A stretch of DNA of 64,000 bases. Origin: Chloranthus sessilifolius. Lineage: Eukaryota > Streptophyta > Magnoliopsida > Chloranthales > Chloranthaceae. A program made the position numbers and the translations under genes. The stretch covers positions 83,115,765-83,179,764 of the forward strand of contig CM037588.1 in assembly GCA_021018995.1 (NCBI GenBank). Reading direction: 5' to 3'. Shown one piece after another: positions 45,001 through 56,336 of this stretch. Below the pieces are notes generated by a model. That model searched no databases and was not told the origin of the DNA. It worked only from the letters and a program-made list of their open reading frames with translations. The first letter of the stretch is position 1; every line of letters starts with the position of its first letter.

Positions 45001-46803
45001 CTTGCAGTTCCTTTTCTAGAAGCAGCAGGTTGATGATATCCCGATGCTAGTAGGGCAAACCATTTTATTGTTGATAGGATACTTTTTGTCTAGATTCTTC
45101 TTACATTTATACTCTTTTCTGTATTTAGTTAGGATTTTTCCTTTTGTCACCCCTCATATGTCGTTGTTCCATTGTACAACTTTATGTGATATTTTGTATA
45201 TTTACTTTTTTTATAGTTTGCAATTGTCTGCATTTTTGTTTACTATTTTCTGTACTTTGTATACTTCTGTTTTTCTCTTGCTGCACATTTCCCTATCTTC
45301 CAAGAGTGAGGACACTTCTCCTCATAGGTTTAGGGGTGTAGCAGGTTGCCAATGGACAGTTAATGGTAGTGTAGCAAGGTCTTAACAGAAATTGAGGCAA
45401 TAAAATAATTTCACACCTGATATTTATATATAGAGGAAATTTAAAACTTTTTAAGACTGAAACATGCTATAGCTCCAACACTTTCATGAAGCAAATGCCA
45501 GGAATATTTTATAAAATTAGTACTTAGTGAACTTGAAAAGAGAGAAAATTGTGAGGATATACCCTAGAAGTCTAATGAAAGACCATACCTAGTGAGATTT
45601 GGGCCTGAGAAAATTAATGCATTGAAGAGTGCTTGGCAAACTTTTCTGCTCTAAGGACTGATTGGATCTAGTTTTGCTCACTAGAAGTTAGGCAAATCCA
45701 AGTCGAAACAGCTTGACAACACTCATGACATTGAGGATTTGAAGTAAGGCCATCCTTTGGATAGTTTGAGCTTAAAATATCCTTACCCTTTGAACTGCCC
45801 TTGATACACACCATTTGAGCATTGAAAATCCCAGTTTTTCTTTGATAAAAACCAGAAAACTTGAACCCAAAACCCCTTGACCTGTTTTAGTTCATCCTCA
45901 CTCTGAGAAATTAGGAAATGGGAGGAGAAGTGAGGTTAGAAGTGAAAGGTTCGATGTTTGATTGAAAGAGAAGAAAGCACATTTAGTGATGGTTGGTGGC
46001 ATTCCAGTCCATAAGAAAAAAGAAATGTAGAAAAAAAAAATATACAAGAACCATACAAAAAGAAAAGAAAAAAATAGAAAAGCAAAACAAAAGAATAAGA
46101 AAGAGAAGTCACTTCATTGGATTTTGAAATAGAAGAGAAAAAGCTGGCCACTTTGGCTCTAAAAATTCAAATAGAAGATGAAGATATGCTGAAATGAAGG
46201 TTGTGAGTTGCAAATCACCTCCTTACTTTACTGATTTCTCAATTTTGAATCCCATTCCACCCATTCATTCTTTGTAGACTTCACCCATAAACCACATTAC
46301 AACCCAATAAAAAGTCCTTACTAATCTAAAATTGATTGAGTTGTTATGTCGAGATGAGAATCTATTTAATCTATGGTGAAAAGAGTTAGAAAATTTAAGA
46401 AATTAGAGCAATGCCTATGCTCATATGCTAGCAGTCCTATTTGAGGGTGGTAACTACTCTTGAGCTGTGTAAATGGATACACCCTTCTACTTTTATTAAG
46501 AGAGAAGCCCTGATGAGCTTTGGGTCTGAAATTAGGTTTGATGGGGCCATTATCAAAACATGATTCTCAATTAGAGGGTAAGCTCTGCATTAATTTTCAT
46601 ACAAAATATCTTGACATGAGCTGATTGATTGTGAAGGAATTATAGCAGAATTTTAGTTTTAAACTGTCATGTTTTTGCTGAGAATCCTCTGAAACTTAAT
46701 GGACAAGGTGTGGAATGAATTTTATATTACTCAACTTTTGTTTCAACATGCTGCACTAGTATTAACTGACTTTATTGGAGAAGTTTGTGGGTAACTTTAC
46801 CAT

Positions 46804-46851
46804 AAACCCTCAGGAGACTTCACTCCTCCACTACGGATCACCTAGGGGTTT
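46804..46851 (+). other. Predicted RNA three-way junction (C)
   Basis: The outer stem is AAACCC (46804-46809) with GGGTTT (46846-46851). Hairpin 1 is AGGAG (46812-46816) with CTCCT (46823-46827). Hairpin 2 is weaker here than in B. Confidence 0.55.
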
Positions 46852-46956
46852 AAAAGGCTTGATACATATGCTAAATGCATATGTGTTCCCTACAAAAGTG
46901 ACATTTTCATTTTTAATAATTGTTTTTACTTTCTCCTTTGCTTAGGGACTAGAAAA

Positions 46957-46973
46957 GCTTAGGTTTGGGGGTG
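46957..46973 (+). other. Polypurine tract of C
   Basis: GCTTAGGTTTGGGGGTG is identical to the tract of A and abuts the 3' LTR. Confidence 0.88.
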
Positions 46974-49382
46974 TGCTAAGCAGTGAAAAATACTATTTTA
47001 TACCTCTTAACCTGACCTTTGGTAGACCCTTGAGCTAACTAATAAGGTGTTTTAAGTGTGTTTTGTAGATAAGCAATAAATTATAGCTTAGTGCAAATAT
47101 TCAATCAAAAGTGCCCAAGAAGCATTGTGCTACCCAATTGGAAAGGCCTGAGACCAAGTCCAGCTACAAAGAATAAAGACTGAACCAGCCAAGAGGTTGC
47201 TGAGTGTGGAACAAATGAAGAACAACACACCTAAAATGTGTGCCAGTTGCGAAAGTACAAGACTGAACCTATCGAGAGGATAAGTCCAACTATCAAGAGG
47301 TTCTGATGATCAAAAACCAAGTAGTCAAGAGGTTGAACATGTGTATAAGAACCTGTCAAGAGGTATTGAGTTGAAAAGATGAACATCTCGTGAGGTTCCA
47401 ACACCTATCGAGAGGTTGAAAGTACAGACACAAACCTGTCGAGAGGATACTTCAAGGTACAGATGAAGTCGAGAGGTTCCAAGATACTTATCGCGAGGTT
47501 CAATAGAACCTATCAAGCAGTGCAAGATAATCTGTCGACAACTTACCTGAAGCAGCGCCCATTCTTGTGAGGATTGAGCCCACTTGTCGAGCACTTCACT
47601 GGAGAATGCATAACAAGTCGACAGGTTGATTATAACCTGTTGATAGGATGAATAAAGAATTGAACAGAATGGTGAAATGAGCTTCCCATCCTATCGATGA
47701 GCCATCAATCCTATCGACAAGTTTAAATCAACATCTCGAGATGTCCTCCCAAGCTATCGACAGGATCTTCATCAACCTGTCAAGATGTGTCCAAACCTAT
47801 TGAGAGCTTCTCCCAATCCTGTCAAGAAGTCTCAGAAGTTGTCGACAGCCACTACAACCTGTCGATGTGCACACAAAGAAAATTCAGATCCTGTCGAGAG
47901 GATCCCTGAACCTCTCGACACTCAATTTGGCAACTTCTCAGCATCTTTCTTTAGCAGCTGCTAATTCCAGAATTCTGTGCATGAGTTCCAAAGCATGCCA
48001 ACAACCCTTGGGGGTATTTTTATTACTCAACTGTGCACGATTGGAAACCCTAACTGCATCACATATTCCCGCCAGTTGAGAACTAATGAGAGAAGAGCTT
48101 TTAGAAGAGAAATGGACCATATCAGCAGCCTAGCATAATAGAATTATTCCCTTGAGCTCTGATTAACTGAAACGGATCTAATGACAGAGGAGGAGAGTAT
48201 AAACACTTGAAGAAAATACATACCAAACATCCAAAATCTGAGAGAACCAGAGCCTAGTGCGAGATCCATTTTTTCCCTCTAAATTCTCCCTCCTTCCTCC
48301 TTCTCCCATTCTCTCTTTAGTCAATCATGAGTGGCTAAACCCTTGTCAGTAGTTAGGGTGAGGTCTTGAGCTATAAATTGAGAGATTCAAAGGATAAGAG
48401 ACTTTTTATTACACAAATTGCATATCTGGGCACAATAGTATTGTATGCTTGTAATATAATTGTGGTTTTTAAAGGTTATTCTAATTTATATTTCACTTCT
48501 TCATATTTGATTTTCCTGGATTGGGTACTCCTGCGAATGCTAGCCAGAAATGGAGAGCTGGTAGCCTGACATCTACAGCATCTGTAATGGTTTTCTTGTT
48601 TTAATCAAGATCAATAGATTGGAGTAATCTCAGGGATGAACTGTATCCAGTAGAAAGACATATCATAAACTTAGGACTGTAACCAGCAGAAGGGCAGAGC
48701 CTAACCTCAGGATTGCCTTGATACATTAGTGGAGATTGGATTCTTATACCTCACCTCTGGCGAGTTAACATGGGTAGATCAATAGGTTGGAGTAATCTCG
48801 GGGATGAACTGTATCTAGTAGAAGGGCAGATCATAAACTTAGGGTTGTATCCAACAGAGGGAGAGAGCCTAACCTCAGGATTGCTTTGATCCATTGGTGG
48901 ATTCGGAGGAACCTGGGAAGCTTGGAGCCAGAAAAGAGGATTGTCGTAAATCAGTTCTCTGCATTGCCTTTGATTTCTTTGATTTTCAATGAGAGACCAA
49001 TATCCCTAGCTGTTGTTCTCACCCTTTTGATTTTTCATCTCTTCTATATCTCCCCTTATCTCTGGGTTTGATTAGCTCTAAATAAATAGCACTTATCTTT
49101 TGTAGTTTGTAGTTAAAGTGACAAACCATAAAACCTCTCCTCTTTCCTGCTTTAGTTTAGTTTAAATTAGGATAGAGTGCCAGATCCACCATAGATCTGG
49201 AGATTTACCATTCTTTAGAACACATTTTCCTGTGGACATACCCTTACTTATCTTTTAAAACTTGCTACAACAGCCCTGATTCTTGTAGGACTAGCTATTT
49301 GCCTCGATTCAACATTGCTATAATTTATGTAGTTAATCTGCTATTTTAATCATATAATAATCTCAAGGTAGGCAGTACAACA
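46974..49382 (+). repeat. 3' LTR of element C
   Basis: It begins TGCTAAGCAGTG, ends GGCAGTACAACA and is 2409 bp long, the same as the 5' LTR. The palindrome array is at about 47255-47930 and the TATA-like box at 48198-48205. CCTTG follows at 49383-49387. Confidence 0.93.
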
Positions 49383-49387
49383 CCTTG
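49383..49387. repeat. Right target duplication of element C
   Basis: CCTTG matches 35409-35413. LTR B1 resumes here. Confidence 0.94.
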
Positions 49388-50977
49388 CAAGCATAATGTC
49401 TATAATAGTTTTCCTACTCTAACTTTAGCACCTGTGATTAGATCACCTCCCTAGGATAATCTGTGACCATTTAAGTGGACAGATTATAGCCTTAAGAGTA
49501 GTCCAAATCACAGTGTTAAGTCGAATTCTTCTACCTTGCACTTGTGCTTGTAGCAAAGTGAAGGAATGCCGCAGATCTAGTTTTGGATCTGAGTTGCAGT
49601 GAAGGTTATCCCACAGTTGCCTACTTCTCCATCTTTTATCTTAATTTTTCCACACACATCATCATCCTTATTCCCCCCCTTTCTTTAGCCGTAGTTTTAT
49701 TCATGTTTTTAGTTTAGTTTTGTTTTGTTTTGTGACACTTAAACACCCTCTCTTTACCTTGCTTTCTAGTGTAGGTTTAGAGTTGCCAGATCTGTAGCCA
49801 GATATGGAGTTTACTATATGCCTTTAGGTTTTTAGATCATCACTCTCTGTGGGGTAAACTCTTACTTTCAAAACTTGCTACAACAGGCCCTGGATTCTTT
49901 GAGGATCGTGTTTGGTTTTGTGCTGTATTAAATCTATTTTTTTTTGTTTTACCATTCCTCACTTCCCTCACATTACTTTCATTATCATATTTTTAATAAT
50001 AAAAAGAAGCAACAAAAATTTTTCAACAAGTTTTTGGCACAGCTGCCGGGGAGTTTTAATCTAAGTATAGTAATCTTAGTTTAGGTTTTATTCTTCGAAG
50101 GTATAGTGTTTGAATAAATTCCTGCTTCAATTTTTTCTTTTATTTTGCTGTCATTTCATAATATATATATATATATATATATAATCAAAATTTTGTTTTT
50201 TAAGTAGCAGATGAGTACCAGCAGTATATCATCTGCCATTTCGTCAACTTTCGATTGGACCTTCTCCCTTTAATAAGGAGAAGGCTATGACGGAGGCAAT
50301 GATATTTGTTAAATTGTTGCAGTCATTGATGAGATGGTGGAACACCTTGCCCACACTATAGGTTTAGGGTAAGGTATATGTTGAAATTGTTGAAGTATGG
50401 ACTAAGGAGGCTCCCAAATAAACATTTTTGGCTTCTAAGTGGGGTTAGTACACGAGTCCATTTGGACACTTGCCCTACTGCCCTTCGCTCAGTTATATAA
50501 GGCACCTGTGTTGCCTGTTATTGACTATCCACCTTATGTGGAGCTGGAGCAGCCCCCTGTATCTCTCATGCACCTGTTATTGCTAAGTTTGAGAATTAAG
50601 GCTTGATGCCTCTGCATGCCTCTGCATCCGCAAAGGCATGACATTTAACTTCTTAATTATGGTTATTTTTAGTTCAGCTGAATTCCAGATGGGATGTATT
50701 GTTTTATGTCATTTATGAATCCCCATCTAAGACTATTGAGATCATGGTACTTAATTTTTGGGAAGTATCATGAAGGTTAATGAGCAGAGGCTCATATTCT
50801 GCTTGAAATTCTATGGAACCCCTCAATTCATTCACGTTTAAGAACTTCCATTAATACTTGATCTCAGCTGTGTATCATATGTAACATTGATGTTTTTAAT
50901 GTTTTAAAATTTTTGATATACTGTGTTTAGGTGGTCTGCTGTGATGAATATTGAGTAAAATGTGTGCCAAAACTGTT

Positions 50978-51831
50978 GATATACTATTGTCTATGGATGT
51001 ATTCATCTAATATTTTTTGCTATTGTTTTTGAGTTTATTGTTCTAGGAGTGGTTAGTTTAGTTAATGTCTTTCATATACCTGATATTTTAGTTCACCTGC
51101 TGTTCATTTTTAGTGTAAGTTCTATTTTATATAGTTACTAATTTAAAAGGGCCTAGATGTTTTGTTTTGCTAGTTGTCAATTTGTTTATATTATCTTTTT
51201 CTCAGTTTTAGTCTAATTGTTTGCAATCTTTTAGTTCAGTTTTCTCTTTAATTTTCTGTTGTAGTATAGTTGTTCTTCTTTTACCAAACCTGCAGCCCCT
51301 TTACATGTCTTGTGAAACAGTGAGGACACTGTTTATCTTAGGTTTGGGGGTATGACATGTAGATAGGCCAATAGAATAGTTAATTTTAGTGCAACAGTGT
51401 TGCCGATATACTGTTGTCTATGGATGTAGTCATCTAATATTTTTTGCTACTGTTTTTGAGTTTATTGTTCTAGGAGTGGTTAGTTTAGTTAATGTCTTTC
51501 ATATACCTGCTATTTTAGTTCACCTGCTGTTCATTTTTAGTGTAAGTTCCATTTTTTATAGTTACTAATTTAGAAGTGTGTCTAGATGTTTTGTTTTCCT
51601 AGTTGTCAATTTGTTTATATTCTCTTTTTCTCTGTTTTAGTCTAACTGTTTGCAATCTTTTAGTTCAGTTTTCTCTTTAATTTTCTGTTGTAGTTTAGTT
51701 GTTCTTCTTTTACCAAACCCGCACCCCCTTTACATGTCTTGTGAAACAGTGAGGACACTGTTTATCTTAGGTTTAGGGGTATGAGAGGTAGATAGGCCAA
51801 TAGAATAGTTAATTTTAGTGCAACAGTGTTG
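50978..51831 (+). repeat. 427-bp tandem duplication in B internal 1
   Basis: Copy 1 spans about 50978-51404 and copy 2 about 51405-51831, starting at GATATACTATTGTCTA and GATATACTGTTGTCTA. Each includes a GTGAGGACACT word and an AGGTTT(G/A)GGGGT tract. Internal 2 has only one copy (about 57295-57745), so the duplication arose in internal 1. Confidence 0.88.
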
Positions 51832-53238
51832 GAAGAATTGAGATAGATAAAGTCAATTCTCACCTAACCATGTGAAAATGAAGAAATAAAATTTTTTTTG
51901 CAGACACTTTAAAATTGAAAATTTTAAAAATTTAGCACCACCATGAAGCTAACATCAAAAAAAGTTTTTCAATTAATACTTAGTGAACTAGAGAGGAGAG
52001 AAAAAGGTAAAAATACACCCCATGAGTTAATTTGAAGACCATACCCAGTGATATGTGGGCCTATCAAAAATCTCATTTGAAGAATGGTTTTAGCGATTTT
52101 TTTGCTCTAAGGACTGACTGACTCAATCTTTTTTCACTAGAAGTTAGGAAGCCCCAAGTTGAAATTGGTTGACAGCACTCATGACACTAAGGAGATGATC
52201 TAAGGCCTTCATTTGGACAGTTTGAGCTTAAAATTTCCTCCCTATGCAACTGCCCTTTGTATACACTGTTTGAGCCTTAAAATCTCTTATTTCTTTAACA
52301 TACACTAAAATGAATGAACCTGAACCTCATTGACCTGATTTAGCCTTACCCTCACTTTGAGAATTAAGAAGGTGGAGGAAATGGTGTTGATGATAGGTGG
52401 CCTGGGTTAACAGTTGGTGAAAGAAGAGGAAAAGTAAAGGTATAAACAGCAATGTATCAGTTGTAGATGTGTGGCTGCCATTATAAAAAAATATATATAG
52501 AAAAATAAAAATGAAAAAAAAAGAGAAAAGAAAAAGAAAGAGAAGTCACTTCGTTGGAAAATTGAAAAGAAGATAAGAAGCTGGCCACTTTGAATCTTAG
52601 GGAAGATGAAGATGTGTTGAAATGAAGGTTGTGAAGTTATAAATCACCTCCTTACCGTGCTTATTTCTCAAAATTTTGAATCCTTTTTACCCCTTTATTC
52701 TTTATAAACCTCACCCACAAGCCACATTACAACCCATTGAAAAAGACCTTGTTGATAGAAAGTGAAATGAGTTATCATGTGGAGATAAGGAGATGTCTAA
52801 TCCATGGTGAAAGTTTTTGAGGATGTTAGAACATAGACGCAATGCCTATGCTCATGCTTGCAGGCTCATTTAGGGTATGCGACTGATCTTGAGCAGATGA
52901 AAATATGAACACCCTTTAATTTTTATTGTTGAGAGATAGCCTTGGTGAGAATTGGGTCTGAAATTTAATTTCATTGGGGTTGTATCTAAACCTGATTTTT
53001 GATTTAATAGGGAGCTTAGTGCTGATTTGTGCACATTGAATTCCTGATGTGAACTGAATGGTGTTGATGCAACTACATGTTAATTTTGTGTTTTAAATTG
53101 TTTACATTACTGCTTTAATTTCCTTTGATTTTTAAAGATTGAGTGTGGAATAATGCTTTATTTATTTAAATCTGTTTTGTCATTGGCTGAACTCTACATA
53201 ACTATTTTAGTGTTGAAGTTTATGGGTATCTTCGCTAA

Positions 53239-53286
53239 AAACCCTCAGGAGACTTCACTCCTCTACTAGGGATCACCTAGGGGTTT
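53239..53286 (+). other. Predicted RNA three-way junction (B internal 1)
   Basis: The outer stem is AAACCC (53239-53244) with GGGTTT (53281-53286). Hairpin 1 is AGGAG (53247-53251) with CTCCT (53258-53262). Hairpin 2 is CTAGG (53266-53270) with CCTAG (53276-53280). All stems are perfect in this copy. Confidence 0.65.
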
Positions 53287-53409
53287 AAAAGGCTTGGGGC
53301 ATATGCTAAATGCATTTGTGCTCCCTAAGAAAGTGACATTTACTATTTTGAATAATTGTTTTTAATTTTTCTTTTGCTCGATGACTAGCAAAGATTAGGT
53401 TTAGGGGTG

Positions 53410-56336
53410 TGTTATTCTCTGAAATATACCACTTTTCACCTCTTAACCTGACCTTTGATGGACCTTTGAGCTTATTAATAATATGTTTTAAGTGTGTTTG
53501 GTAGATAGAAGGAAAATAAGAGCTTAGTGCAGCAATCCATCCTTTTAGTGCCAAGAAGAAAGAATTTTACGCTAAGCTTTGGAGCTGATAGATTTATTGA
53601 GAAAGGGCCATGGTGGTGTAGACCATTGGGACTGCATTTAGTATGCTTCGGGGGTCATTTGAAGCCTTGTTAAGAGAGAATGGTGAGCCCCAAGTATATG
53701 GACTATGAAAACATACTTTATAGCTGATGCAAACTTGTCAAGCAGCTGAAAATAGCAGCTACTGTACACACTCAACCAGCCCAACATCAGCAACAACTTC
53801 AATGTCCAATGACATTACAATAGCATCTACATCATTGCATGCGGAATTTGCAATGGTGAGGCTGCATAGCTACTTTTGAGGTTTATATTGCAAACCAAGG
53901 CTTTTGAGTAGCACACTTGTGGAAAATGAAGGAGCGATTCTTGGACCAGCTTTAGTTAAATTACTCAAACACATCATTGTGAAATAGCTTGTCACGCTGC
54001 AGCTTCAAAGCTAACATGCAGTGCAACCATGAATCCATTCGAGCTAGGCAAGGTTGAAGTCAAGTAGCTCAGGTTGATGAAGGAGGAACCTATCGAACAC
54101 TCTATAGTGCTTGCTATTGTGCACTCGAGCAGCTTAAAAAGCTGAATGTTGAAGTATTTGAACCCCACGAGGTGTTTAAATGCCCTGGAGTTCAACCCCA
54201 CGAGTGGTTTAAATGTATGCCAAGCCAAGTCCACTAGCTGTCCCATGCATGCATCCAACCGGTCAAGGTGTTCTGTTGCTGAAGTGCAACTCCATGAGCA
54301 CTTATGTGCTGAAATTAGACCACTCAAGTGGTTTAAAATGAAGAGAAAAGAATCCCATGAGTTGTTCTTTGGCTGGAATTGAACCCCACGAGCTGAATGT
54401 AGCTTAAATGAACTCCACGAGAAGTGTAAAATGCTGAAAACTAACCCCACGAGTGTTTAAAGCTACTGAAATGAACCTCTTGTGAGGTTCTGAAGCTGAA
54501 ATGAACCTGTCGAGCAACCTGTCGAATGGTTGTTTGAACTTGTCGAGAGGTTCTGAAGCTGGAAATGAACTTCATGTGAGGTTCTGATGCTGAAATTGAA
54601 CCTGTCGAGAACTTGTCGAATGATTGAATGAACCTGTCGAGCTCCTGTCTCAACCTGTCGAGGAGTACATACCTGAAGCTTGCTAAAGCATTCAACCTGT
54701 TGAACAAATGCCTAAACCTGTCGAGATTGAAGTTCTGAAGCTCCAGTGCATGAGGCACAGGCTCCAACCATCTATTACACACTTCAAGGATATATAGGGG
54801 TTTCCAATGCATCTAGGGCAAACATCCCATTGTCCCACGCATCTCAGGGCATCCAAGGTCTGGAAACAGGCCACGAAGCTAGCTCCAAATGCCTCATTTC
54901 TGATTGGCTATTGCACATAACTGTTCTATGGATTGCTTATAAATAACGCATTTTCTGTTTTATAAAGGGATCCGGGATTAGCCTGAGATCCCCTTTTGGT
55001 TTTTAGCTTTTTAGAGTTTAGTTTCCTTTATTTTTTTTCCTTTCTTCTTCCTTAGCACAGCAGCCATGTTGAGCAGAGATCCATGTACCAGCTAGGTATA
55101 ATGTAGATCTGTAATCTAGTTTTGTGTGAGCAATGTGAGCAGAGCTTTGGGGTTTCTTGCACTGACTGCTGCCTTGAGGGTAGATCATTGTAAGTCCTTC
55201 TGGTTCAATGAAATGGTAATTTTAAAGTTCATTAAATCTGTATTTTCTCTATGTTTTTATAGAGATCTGTATGGATCTGATGCTCTGATGGGTGTATGTG
55301 CTTGTAGCCATACACACATGGTGGCAGTAGTAGTTTTCATGTTCTGTCTCCAATTTCTATATAGATTAATTTCTAGGATGATCTGTGACCATTCAAGTGG
55401 ACATATCATAGCCTTAGGATAGATCTGAACCATAGGTTAGAGTTGGATTCTTTTTCCCTACCTTTATGCTTGTAGCCAAAGGAAGGACAACTATAGATCC
55501 AACTCCTCCCATATTTTGCAAAGCTATTTTCAGGGAACAGATCTAAGATCTTGTAAAGATTGCAAACTTGAGAGCTTGGTCATTGCAGGCCTCTTTGTAG
55601 CAATGAGTAGCCAATTATAAAGCCCTACACAATCTGTGAGATCTAGTGGTTCTCACTAGATCTACATGGATTATTTGATCCTATGGTTGCATATTCTTTT
55701 AGCCTTGCAATCATAGTGTCTGCAATAGTTTTCCTATTATAAATTTTGCACCTGTGATTAGATCACCACCCTAGGATAATCTGTGACCATTTAAGTGGAC
55801 AGATTATAGCCTTAAGAGTAGTCCAAATCACAGTGATGAGTCGGATTCTTCTATCTTGTACTTGTGCTTGTAGCCAAGTGAAGGAATGCTGTCGATCTAG
55901 TTCTTAATCTGAGTTGCCATGAAGGTTATCCCACAGTTGCCTACTTCTCAATCTTGTCTCTTCATTTTTCCACACACATCATCATCCTTCTTCACCCCCT
56001 TTCTTTAGTTGTAGTTTTATTCATGCTTTTAGTTTAATTTAGTTTAGTTTTGTGACACCTAAACACCCTCTCTTTACCTTGCTTTTTAGTGTAGGTTTAG
56101 AGTTGCCAGATCTGGAGTTTACTATACGCTTTTAGGTTTTTAGATCATCACTCACCATGGGACAAACTCTTACATTCCAAACTTTCTACAACAGGCCCTG
56201 GGTTCTTACAGGATTGTGTTTGGTTTTGTGCTATATTCAATCTATTTTCTTTGGTTTTACCATTCCTCACTTCCCTCACATTACTTTCATTGTCATATTT
56301 TTAATAATAAAAAGAAGCAGCAAAAATCTTTCAACA
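53410..56336 (+). repeat. LTR B2
   Basis: It begins TGTTATTCTCTG after the polypurine tract and ends TTTCAACA, 2927 bp. It has the palindrome array at about 54050-54730, TATAAATA at 54938-54945 and hairpin copies at about 55380 and 55778-55805 (AATCTGT/ACAGATT). It is shared between the two tandem units. Confidence 0.92.

Larger units (their letters stand above)
45001..46973 (+). other. Conserved 3' non-coding block of C
   Basis: From AGTGAGGACACT (about 45305) onward this parallels A and B. Landmarks are the internal tract AGGTTTAGGGGTG (45326-45338), 'CATACCTAGTGAGAT' (about 45582), the A-rich run (about 46011-46113), 'AATGCCTATGCTCAT' (about 46409), the three-way junction (46804-46851) and the polypurine tract. 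Positions 45001-45300 are T-rich with no recognisable gene. Confidence 0.75.
35414..49382 (+). mobile_element. Element C: Athila-lineage LTR retrotransposon
   Basis: The element is 13,969 bp, with two LTRs of exactly 2409 bp each, a tRNA-Asp-type primer site, a polypurine tract and a perfect CCTTG target duplication inside LTR B1. Parts in order are gag, protease, reverse transcriptase, RNase H, integrase, an internal palindrome array, a short 3' ORF relic and the conserved 3' non-coding block. By eye the LTRs differ at several to about ten percent of sites in the stretches I compared, suggesting an age of a few million years. The coding region is broken in many places. Confidence 0.94.
31211..50028 (+). 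repeat. LTR B1, split by nested insertions S and C
   Basis: The segments are 31211-31264, 33147-35413 and 49388-50028. Together they are about 2962 bp, against 2927 bp for B2 and 2967 bp for B3. The segment junctions carry the S and C target duplications. It contains the B palindrome array (33720-34450), TATAAATAG (34648-34656) and hairpin copies at about 35087 and 49458-49485. Confidence 0.9.
50029..53409 (+). other. Internal region 1 of B (non-coding)
   Basis: The primer-binding site TGGCACAGCTGCCGGGGA is at 50035-50052. About 1.2 kb of sequence without a credible ORF follows, with a (TA)n run at about 50158-50182. Then come a 427-bp tandem duplication, the conserved 3' block with the three-way junction (53239-53286), and the polypurine tract GATTAGGTTTAGGGGTG (53393-53409). 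I see no gag, protease, RT or integrase. Confidence 0.85.

Noticed and set aside
44530-45385. Plus-strand open frames of 113-156 codons after the C pol
   Set aside because: They overlap the M-A-D 3' ORF relic in another frame and a T-rich non-coding stretch, and look like chance openings.
53306-53554. Identical 82-codon minus-strand frames at 53306-53554 and 59257-59505
   Set aside because: They are identical because the two B units are nearly identical there. They cross the LTR boundary and polypurine tract, so coding is implausible.
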